From contig SXID01000230.1 in NCBI GenBank assembly GCA_005772955.1, positions 1 through 49,500 on the forward strand: DNA of 49,500 nucleotides, in the 5' to 3' direction. Made by a program: the position numbers and the translations under genes. Under the pieces are notes generated by a model that searched no databases, was not told the origin of the DNA, and worked only from the letters and a program-made list of their open reading frames with translations. Positions 23,620 to 30,063 of this stretch are shown here, piece by piece (the stretch's first letter is position 1; each line of letters starts with the position of its first letter). The stretch is from Planctomycetia bacterium (GTDB lineage Bacteria; Planctomycetota; Planctomycetia; Gemmatales; Gemmataceae).

Positions 23620-25392
23620 TTAACTAATGTCCCCGGCGGTAGTGCGGGTCACTTCGTCGATGGTAGTGGTGCCGTTGAGTACCTTGCGCCACCCGTCCTG
23701 GCGGAGCGTGGTCATGCCGGCCTTGAGCGCCTCCAGGCGGATCACGCCGGCGTTCACCCGCTGCACCACCAGTTCCTTCATCACGTCGTTGTTGATGAGC
23801 AGTTCGTGGATGCCGGTTCGCCCGCGATACCCGCTCTGGCGGCACGCACGGCACCCCATCCCCTTCCACAACTTCCCGTCGCTCGCGGCGCTCGTTGCCA
23901 TCATCTCGACCACGCCCTTTTGGATCGCGAGGTCCGGCGCCGGTTTCACGCTGCCCCGGCGGAGCGGGAAGTCGAGCGGCATCGCGTCCACGTCGGGGAC
24001 GAACGTCGTCTTGCAGTCTGGGCAGATGGTTCGCACAAGCCGTTGTGCCATCACGCCTTCCACCGTACTCGACACGAGGAACGGTTCCACGCCCATGTCG
24101 ATCATACGCGTGAAGGCGCTGGGGGCGTCGTTGGTGTGCAGGGTGCTGAATACCATGTGCCCGGTGAGAGACGCGTGAATCGCCATTTCCGCCGTTTCGA
24201 GGTCGCGGATTTCGCCGACGAGGATCACGTCCGGGTCGTGACGCAGGATCGAACGCAGCGCATGGCCGAAGGTGAGGCCAATCTTCGCGTGCGTCTGAAT
24301 CTGGCTGATGCCTTCCTGGTTGTACTCGACCGGGTCTTCGACCGTGATAATCTTCGTTACTTCGTCCTTGATCTCGTTGAGCGCCGAGTAGAGCGTGGTG
24401 GACTTGCCCGACCCGGTCGGCCCGGTGACCAGCACGATGCCGTGCGGCCGGTCAATGAGTTGCTTGAACGTGTTGTGGATGTCCGGCATCATGCCGCACA
24501 TCTTCAGGTCGAACGCCATCCGGCCCTTGTCGAGCAGACGCATGACGATGCCTTCGCCGTGGATCATCGGGATGATCGACACACGAACGTCGATCTCGCG
24601 TCCCTGGACCCGCATCTTGATACGGCCGTCCTGCGGCAACCGCTTTTCGGCGATGTTCAAGCGGGCCATGATCTTGATGCGGCTGATGATCGCCAACGCG
24701 AACCGGTTGATCTCCGGGGGCAGATTCTGGAGTTGGAGCAAGCCGTCAATCCGGTAGCGGATGCGGATGCCCTTCTCTTCCGTCTCGACGTGGATGTCGG
24801 ACGCGCGCTCGTTGGCTGCTTCGACCAGAATCTGATTCACCAGTTTCACGACGGACGCTTCTTGCGCCGCCTTCGCCATCTCGCTGTCGTCGGTTTCGAG
24901 CGCCTCAAGGAACTCGACGTCGTCCTGCTGTCCCTTCGCCGCCTCCGCGAGGTCCGCGACGGTGTCGCCACCGACGCCAAAGTACTGCTTGATGAGCCGG
25001 GTGATTTCGCGCGGAGGCGCGAGAACCGGGACCACGTGAAGCCCAGTGAGCGTTTGAAGTTCGTCGATGGCGTAGACGTCGAACGGATCGCCGGTAGCGA
25101 CGACGAGTGTGCCGTGGTGCTTGGCGACCGGCATCAGGTTTTTGCGGTGGACGAGCTTCTGCGGCATGGCCGCGAGCACGTCCTTCGTGATGGTGGCTTG
25201 CGACAGGTCGATGAGTTCGAGGCCGAACTCTTCGGCCAGAACCGGCAGGAGTACGTCTTCGCGGATGAAGCCTTTATCAACGAGAACCTGATGGGGCGGG
25301 TAGTCGGGGCTGGCCTTGATCGCTTCTGAGGCGCGGAACCGGTCGCCTTCGAGGAGTAGGCCACGCGTCACGAGAGTCTGGATCAGTTGCAT
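23620..25392 (-). CDS. gspE: Type II secretion/type IV pilus assembly ATPase GspE/PilB
   Basis: 590 residues, cytoplasmic; it hydrolyses ATP to drive pseudopilin assembly. An N-terminal GspE_N domain (about 30-140) includes VLAEEFGLELIDLSQ and PVAKHHGTLVVATGDP. Then come ERASDIHVE (195-203), Walker A GPTGSGKST (324-332), the Asp box around TVEDPVEYN, Walker B ILVGEIRD (390-397) and the His box GHMVFSTLHTNDA. The four-cysteine zinc motif is complete: C457, C460, C514, C517. ATG 25392 opens the family N-terminus; the longer frame to 25689 enters a palindrome. It is the first gene of the secretion operon, so the promoter should lie in 25393-25559. Confidence 0.94.
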   Translation of the reverse strand: MQLIQTLVTRGLLLEGDRFRASEAIKASPDYPPHQVLVDKGFIREDVLLPVLAEEFGLELIDLSQATITKDVLAAMPQKLVHRKNLMPVAKHHGTLVVATGDPFDVYAIDELQTLTGLHVVPVLAPPREITRLIKQYFGVGGDTVADLAEAAKGQQDDVEFLEALETDDSEMAKAAQEASVVKLVNQILVEAANERASDIHVETEEKGIRIRYRIDGLLQLQNLPPEINRFALAIISRIKIMARLNIAEKRLPQDGRIKMRVQGREIDVRVSIIPMIHGEGIVMRLLDKGRMAFDLKMCGMMPDIHNTFKQLIDRPHGIVLVTGPTGSGKSTTLYSALNEIKDEVTKIITVEDPVEYNQEGISQIQTHAKIGLTFGHALRSILRHDPDVILVGEIRDLETAEMAIHASLTGHMVFSTLHTNDAPSAFTRMIDMGVEPFLVSSTVEGVMAQRLVRTICPDCKTTFVPDVDAMPLDFPLRRGSVKPAPDLAIQKGVVEMMATSAASDGKLWKGMGCRACRQSGYRGRTGIHELLINNDVMKELVVQRVNAGVIRLEALKAGMTTLRQDGWRKVLNGTTTIDEVTRTTAGDIS

Positions 25393-25559
25393 GGTGGCCC
25401 CATACCTCCGCCAACCGAGTCGGTGTGCTGTGGGTGTGGTTGTCGTACCGGTGGCGAGTCGGAGGTGTTCTGAGAGTAACTGATTATAGGTTGGAAGATA
25501 TGAGAACCTGCTGAATCCTGGCAAGGTGTAAGGGCTTACGACCGGCACAACCAATTCTG

Positions 25560-25638
25560 TCGCGTAGCCGCGCCCCCAAAAGGGAACGCGAACCTCGACG
25601 TCGCGGTTCGCGCTTCCCTTCGGGGCGCGACTACGCGA
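25560..25638. terminator. Large imperfect palindrome overlapping the queG stop
   Basis: The left arm, about 25560-25599 (TCGCGTAGCCGCGCCCCC...), pairs with the right arm, about 25600-25638 (...GGGGCGCGACTACGCGA), with a few mismatches. The queG stop codon (25631-25633) and last two sense codons are inside the right arm. It probably terminates queG before gspE, but its length resembles a mobile repeat. The remaining 25393-25559 is non-coding and must hold the gspE promoter; no boxes are called. Confidence 0.6.
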
Positions 25639-26752
25639 TGTGATTCGTGCGCTGCCGGATGCGGTCGATGGCCCACTGTGCCGCATCACGGATCACGTCT
25701 TCCTTGTCGGTGAGCGCCTGTTCCAACGCTGGTAGCGAGCGTTCGTCACCCACGTTCCCCAACACGATCGCCGCATTTCGGAGCAAACCCGCGCGGCGGT
25801 TGCGAAACAGCGCCGTCTTCTTGAAACGCACGCGAAAAGCGTCTGCGTCGAGGCCAAGCAACTCCACTGGATCGAAGCCCGCCATCTCCGGGTCGTGCGG
25901 GAACGCTGGTAACCTCTCGTGGGAGTGCCGGTTCCACGGGCATACGTCCTGGCACACATCGCAACCGTAGAGCCAGTTCCCCATCGGTTCGCGGAGTTCG
26001 ACCGGAATTTCCGACCGCAGTTCCACGGTCAGGTAACTGATGCACTTCGTCGCGTCGAGGACGAACGGTTCCGGGAACGCCTTTGTGGGGCACGCATCGA
26101 GACACGCGGTGCAGGTGCCGCAGTGCGAAGAAGGCGAAGGCGCATCGGGTGCAAGTTCAAGGCTCGTGAGGACCGCACCGAGGAAGAAGAAACTTCCGCG
26201 GCGCGTGTTGATGAGCATCGTGTTCTTGCCGACCCACCCCAACCCGGCGCGCCTGGCGAAGTCACGTTCCAACAGCGGCGCGGTGTCGGCGACCGCTTCG
26301 GTGTGGCATCCGGGCGCTTCGGCTTCGAGCCACGCCGCGAGCGTGTTGATCCGGTCCCAGATGAACCGGTGGTAGTCCGGACCTTGCGCGTAGGCCGCGA
26401 CGCGCGCGAAGGCGGAAGAACCTCTCCCCCCAACCCCCTCCCCTAAAAAGGGAGGGTGAGAAGATCCGGCTCCCCCTCCCTTCATAGGGGAGGGGGTTGG
26501 GGGGAGAGGTTGCCTTCCGCTCCCATACTCCAAACCCACCATCAGCACGCTGCGCACGCCTTCGAGAACGCTCCGCGGGTGCTTCCGCTCCTCGCGGAGT
26601 TTGGGGAGATAGGACATCTCCCCCGCGAAGCCCTGATTGAGCCATGCCTCGAAGCGTGCGAACCCGTCGGCGTCGGTCGCGGGCGCGATGCCCACCAGCG
26701 CGAAGCCGAGTTCGCACGCTTTCGCCTTCAGCCTGTGTTCGAGAGACGCCAT
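25631..26752 (-). CDS. queG: Epoxyqueuosine reductase QueG with an in-frame repeat insertion
   Basis: 373 residues. QueG is a cobalamin and iron-sulfur enzyme that makes the last step of queuosine in tRNA. The proposed catalytic Asp is D156 in AVADTAPLLER, followed by AGLGWVGKN. Two [4Fe-4S] sites are complete: C211, C214, C217, C221 and C237, C264, C267, C271. A HEAT-like C-terminus (about 320-365) follows, as in the long QueG form. Residues about 82-113 (PLPPTPSPMKGGG...FLGEGVGGRGS) are encoded by a palindromic element (26419-26511) inserted in frame before ARVAAYAQGPDYHR; normal QueG proteins have no such loop. ATG 26752 is chosen because MASLEHRLKAKACELGF matches the family start. It begins 16 bases after the AAA gene. 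Confidence 0.92.
   Translation of the reverse strand: MASLEHRLKAKACELGFALVGIAPATDADGFARFEAWLNQGFAGEMSYLPKLREERKHPRSVLEGVRSVLMVGLEYGSGRQPLPPTPSPMKGGGAGSSHPPFLGEGVGGRGSSAFARVAAYAQGPDYHRFIWDRINTLAAWLEAEAPGCHTEAVADTAPLLERDFARRAGLGWVGKNTMLINTRRGSFFFLGAVLTSLELAPDAPSPSSHCGTCTACLDACPTKAFPEPFVLDATKCISYLTVELRSEIPVELREPMGNWLYGCDVCQDVCPWNRHSHERLPAFPHDPEMAGFDPVELLGLDADAFRVRFKKTALFRNRRAGLLRNAAIVLGNVGDERSLPALEQALTDKEDVIRDAAQWAIDRIRQRTNHIA
26419..26511. repeat. Palindromic element (CCTCTCCCCCCAACCCC family) inside queG
   Basis: Near-complementary arms, 26419-26460 and 26468-26511, almost meet at the centre. The element is 93 bases, a multiple of three, and is read through in queG with no stop. Confidence 0.87.
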
Positions 26753-26768
26753 GAAGTCATGGTAGGCA

Positions 26769-28415
26769 CTATTCCATCCGGACCTTCGCGCCGAAGTCCT
26801 TCTTGTTGTCGCTAATGAAGTAGGTTGCACACGCGGCATCGATGAGGTCCGGGCTGAAGTTCACTCGCTCCATGTTGTACTTCGCGATCGACATCATCTG
26901 GTCGAGGATGTCGCGCGGCTGACACATGCGGAATGGCCGGTTGGTCGGCCTGTACCACTTCTGAATGAGGTAGTCCACACCGCGCGTGTCGAACTCCACT
27001 CGCTTTCCCTTGCATACCAACTCCCAGATGCGCCGGTACTGCGTCTCGTCCGGGTCGCGGATCTCAATCTTGAACTTGATGCGCCGCAAGAACGCTTCGT
27101 CCGCGAGCTGGTTCGGGTCGAGGTTCGTGCTGAAGATCAGCAGTTGGTCGAACGGCACCTCGATCTTCGTGCCGTTCATCGTGTTCAGATAGTCGTACTT
27201 CTTCTCCAGCGGCACGATCCACCGGTTCAAGAGGTCCATCGCGCGCACCTGCTGACGCCCGAAGTCGTCGATCATGAAGATGCCGCCATTGGCTTTCATC
27301 TGAAGGGGCGCTTCGTAGAACTTGCCCGCACTGTTGTACTTCAGGTCGAGCATCGGCAGGGTCAGTTCGCCGCCGACCACGATTGTCGGGCGTTTCACGC
27401 GAATGAACCTCTGGTCGAACTGCGTGCCGCGTTTCAACATGGGCTCGGTCGCATCCACCCGGTCTTTTTCCTCAACCACAGTATGTTGGATTGGGTCGAA
27501 CAACTTGATGATCTGGCCGTTGGCCTCAATCGCGTGGGGCACATAGATGGCGTCACCCATCAGCCGGGCGATGCGCTCGGCAACGCTGGTTTTACCGTTG
27601 CCGGGAAAGCCGAAGAAGAAGATGCTCTGCGCGGAGTTGATCGCGGGGCCGATCTCGTTGAATGACTCGTCCGTGATGATGAGGTCTTCAAACGCGCGGC
27701 GGATGCTGCGCCGCGTCACGACGAGGCGCTTGATGGTCTGGGCCATGACCGATTCGACGTAGTCCGCGAAGGGCACCGGGGTAGGCCCAACATAATTGGT
27801 CTTGTCAAGCGCGTCGCGGAGAGCGTCCTCGCCCTTGGGCGGTTTGATCGCATAAACGAAACTGGCGTCGCCGCTGTTACCACGCTGGGCGACGATGTCG
27901 ATGAGCGATTGTTTCCGCATCGACTGGAACACCGGGTTGATGATCGGAAACGGAACCGCCATCGCGTTGGCGAGTTCGCTCCCGGTGATGTGCCCACGCG
28001 TGTAAATCGTGCGCATCGCCAGGTCGAACAAGAATGGCAACTCCAGCCCGAGGTCTTCCCACTTGGCGGGCACTCGCGGGGTGTAGGCGTTACCGCTGGT
28101 TGGCATTCCCTCTTCGTCGGTGGGTGGCGCGTCACCGAGTAGTGTCACGTCGTCGGTGAGCGTGCCGCTCCGCTCCGCGTCCGCGAGCAACGCCTGAAAG
28201 TGCAGTTTGTGGAGTCGCAGGTGCGCAATTGCTTCCTGATCGTTCTTCGCTTCGGCTTCCGTGAGGCAATCAAGAACCGCCGGGGCGACCGCGTACTTCA
28301 CGCCGTCGATGTACATGTGGTGCAGGTATTCGCCGGGCCGGACGTAGCAGTCCGGGGTGTGCTCCGGCATCTGGATCATCTGCTGATAGAACTCGTTGGC
28401 GATAATGAACCGCAT
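26769..28415 (-). CDS. AAA-family ATPase, planctomycete type
   Basis: 548 residues, predicted cytoplasmic. Walker A is GFPGNGKT (269-276) and Walker B IFMIDDF (379-385); IFSTNLDPNQLADEAFLRRI matches the sensor 1 and arginine-finger region of MoxR/AAA-type proteins. The N-terminal 200 residues contain a winged-helix-like segment (FDLAMRTIYTRGHITGSELA). The first 30 residues show no signal peptide. Similar stand-alone ATPases occur in planctomycetes near pilus or secretion genes, but I know no demonstrated role. ATG 28415 has AGGAA about 11 bases upstream. It lies upstream of queG on the same strand with a 16-base gap, so the two are probably cotranscribed. Confidence 0.82.
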   Translation of the reverse strand: MRFIIANEFYQQMIQMPEHTPDCYVRPGEYLHHMYIDGVKYAVAPAVLDCLTEAEAKNDQEAIAHLRLHKLHFQALLADAERSGTLTDDVTLLGDAPPTDEEGMPTSGNAYTPRVPAKWEDLGLELPFLFDLAMRTIYTRGHITGSELANAMAVPFPIINPVFQSMRKQSLIDIVAQRGNSGDASFVYAIKPPKGEDALRDALDKTNYVGPTPVPFADYVESVMAQTIKRLVVTRRSIRRAFEDLIITDESFNEIGPAINSAQSIFFFGFPGNGKTSVAERIARLMGDAIYVPHAIEANGQIIKLFDPIQHTVVEEKDRVDATEPMLKRGTQFDQRFIRVKRPTIVVGGELTLPMLDLKYNSAGKFYEAPLQMKANGGIFMIDDFGRQQVRAMDLLNRWIVPLEKKYDYLNTMNGTKIEVPFDQLLIFSTNLDPNQLADEAFLRRIKFKIEIRDPDETQYRRIWELVCKGKRVEFDTRGVDYLIQKWYRPTNRPFRMCQPRDILDQMMSIAKYNMERVNFSPDLIDAACATYFISDNKKDFGAKVRME

Positions 28416-28469
28416 GGCGCGTTGAGTTCCTGTGCGAAAGGAGTTCCACTTAAAGCATAGAACACGGCT

Positions 28470-29033
28470 TCAGGTCAGGCGCAAGCGGAAGTTAACAACC
28501 TCGACCGGGCACGTGAGGGTCGCGGCAATCTGCGGAAAGTGTGCGTCCACCCAGCCGTTCGTGGCGGCTTCTTCCCACGGCATACCGGGTGGAATGTCCA
28601 CAGATTTGAGCAGCACGAGCCGTTCGGCGCGGTGAACGAAGGCAACGCGTGCCGCGATGGAATCGGTGGTGACGGACCAGGTGTGGGGAAGAGAGCCAGG
28701 GAGAGATTCGTCTTCACACGCGAAGGTGAAGCAGTCGAAGACGCGGAGCGCCTTTGTCTTGACCTCCCCCCTTGAGGGGGAGGTCAAGACCGCTCCTACC
28801 GCGAGCCGCTCCAGCAGCGTCTTCGTAACACCCAGCGCCCGCAGCGCGAGCCAGTGCGCGGCTTCTTCGCCCAACCCATGTGTGCGATCCAAGGCGCGCA
28901 CGGCGTCCGCGACTGGCCCGCCGCCGGGGATGAGCAGCACTTCCGCTGGTGCAAGTGATTCGAGGTAGGCGCGAAGCGCCGGCCCGAGCGCCGGCGAATC
29001 GAAGAGGCTGCCTCCGACTTTCACGACGATCAT
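28470..29033 (-). CDS. mfnE: Amino acid kinase family protein, MfnE-like (methanofuran/methylofuran pathway)
   Basis: 187 residues. The N-terminus MIVVKVGGSLFDS and LLIPGGGPVADAVR (PGGG at 36-39) are the phosphate-binding signatures of amino acid kinases; TTDSIAARVAF and AERLVLLKSVDI lie in the C-terminal half. The small size and pairing with a TIGR03123/COG1548-type partner fit the archaeal MfnE family, which phosphorylates aminomethylfuran phosphate in methanofuran biosynthesis. A short perfect palindrome (28756-28790) inserts about 12 residues (LTSPSRGEVKTK, 83-94) in frame. ATG 29033 overlaps the upstream stop by four bases. It is truncated relative to classic aspartokinases, as expected for this group. 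The exact substrate is inferred, not seen. Confidence 0.7.
   Translation of the reverse strand: MIVVKVGGSLFDSPALGPALRAYLESLAPAEVLLIPGGGPVADAVRALDRTHGLGEEAAHWLALRALGVTKTLLERLAVGAVLTSPSRGEVKTKALRVFDCFTFACEDESLPGSLPHTWSVTTDSIAARVAFVHRAERLVLLKSVDIPPGMPWEEAATNGWVDAHFPQIAATLTCPVEVVNFRLRLT
28756..28790. repeat. Perfect palindrome inside the mfnE-like gene
   Basis: 15-base arms (28756-28770, GTCTTGACCTCCCCC, and 28776-28790) are exactly complementary around CTTGA. The element is read in frame within the coding sequence. It is distinct in sequence from the CCTCTCCCCCCAACC family but behaves the same way. Confidence 0.85.
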
Positions 29034-30037
29034 GGCCGGCGCTCCGTCGCGAGCACCGCGACCGCGTAAGCCGGCGCGCACGCCGAAACGGAAGGGCCAA
29101 GTCGGTCGTTCAAGGAAACAAGCTGGACAGCCGGTGAATCTTCAAGGACCGCGTCTATCACCGAACGGGCAAGAAACTCGCCGGCACCCGACAAGACCAC
29201 CGTGCGCAATGTGTCTGGTTGCCACCGTTGGAAATACACTTTCCGCACGCTCTGGGCCAATCGTTCGACCAATCTCTTGTGGATGACGCTGGCGAAGTGT
29301 GTGATCTCGTCGCAGGTCATTGTGTCTCTGTCGGCACCCCACATCCGAGCGAGTCGGGCGAGCGAGTAATCGATGGTCAACGGTCGGCCGTCCGCGGTCC
29401 CGCGGTTGTCGGGGTCTTCTGGAATAAGTCCGAGTACGGCGTATGCGTCCTGAGTGGTGGCGAACAACTCGGCGCAGACCCGATCCGTGTAGACGGCACA
29501 CACCGGTGTCCGCAGAACTCCAACGTAGACCAACTCTTCAAAATAGAGCCGCTGCTTGTCCTGTTTCCCAATCGGACGCGGTGCGCCGTCCCGGAGGGTA
29601 ACGATGTCCGTTGTCGTGCTGCCGATGTCGAGCAGAAGACCACCGTCATTCGGCGCAAACCTCCCTGCGAAGGTCGCGAGCGCGTGCCAGTTCGCCGCCG
29701 CGACCTTCATGTGATTGTGCTTCGCTTCTTCACAGTTGAGGAACACTCCCTCCGTACTCCAAACACGCGCTACGCGGCAAGCCGCGACTGCTTCGATGGC
29801 CTGGACGATCGCGTGGACGCCGTCGCGCTTCGTCTCGAAGCAGTCGCACAACTCGCCGGTCATCGTGACCGCGAGTTCTTCCGTGTCAGGGAATTGTGCC
29901 ACCAATTCGGCGAGAGCGGTCGGCAACTTGTCCGGTTGCTTCCATAATGGGAACGGCACCGAGATCGCGCGTTTATCCGCGGTTGCGGCCTTTAGGTTTG
30001 CGCCGCCGATGTCGAGTCCTAAGATTGTGGTTGCCAT
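29030..30037 (-). CDS. mfnF: H4MPT-linked C1 pathway protein, hydantoinase/MfnF-like (TIGR03123-type)
   Basis: 335 residues. Two ASKHA-type phosphate-binding motifs are visible: LDIGGANLK (8-16) and LLLDIGSTTTDIV (134-146). Other features are LAVTMTGELCDCF and VVLSGAGEFL near the C-terminus. This is the pattern of the COG1548/TIGR03123 family, known in methanogens and in bacteria with the tetrahydromethanopterin C1 pathway and assigned in archaea as MfnF, which joins tyramine-glutamate to the furan moiety of methanofuran. ATG 30037 is 26 bases from the divergent hsp70 start, so the promoters must overlap. The stop overlaps the mfnE-like gene. No other C1-transfer genes (fae, mtdB, mch, fhc) are in the window. 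Confidence 0.75.
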   Translation of the reverse strand: MATTILGLDIGGANLKAATADKRAISVPFPLWKQPDKLPTALAELVAQFPDTEELAVTMTGELCDCFETKRDGVHAIVQAIEAVAACRVARVWSTEGVFLNCEEAKHNHMKVAAANWHALATFAGRFAPNDGGLLLDIGSTTTDIVTLRDGAPRPIGKQDKQRLYFEELVYVGVLRTPVCAVYTDRVCAELFATTQDAYAVLGLIPEDPDNRGTADGRPLTIDYSLARLARMWGADRDTMTCDEITHFASVIHKRLVERLAQSVRKVYFQRWQPDTLRTVVLSGAGEFLARSVIDAVLEDSPAVQLVSLNDRLGPSVSACAPAYAVAVLATERRP

Positions 30038-30063
30038 AGTACCGCAAGATATCGGGTTACGAG

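Noticed and set aside
23560-25329. 589-residue plus-strand ORF opposite gspE
   Set aside because: GspE on the other strand has all ATPase motifs; this frame is His/Asp/Arg-rich shadow.
30038-30063. Divergent promoter between mfnF-like and hsp70-like genes
   Set aside because: Only 26 bases; promoters must lie within the neighbouring genes or overlap and I cannot identify boxes.
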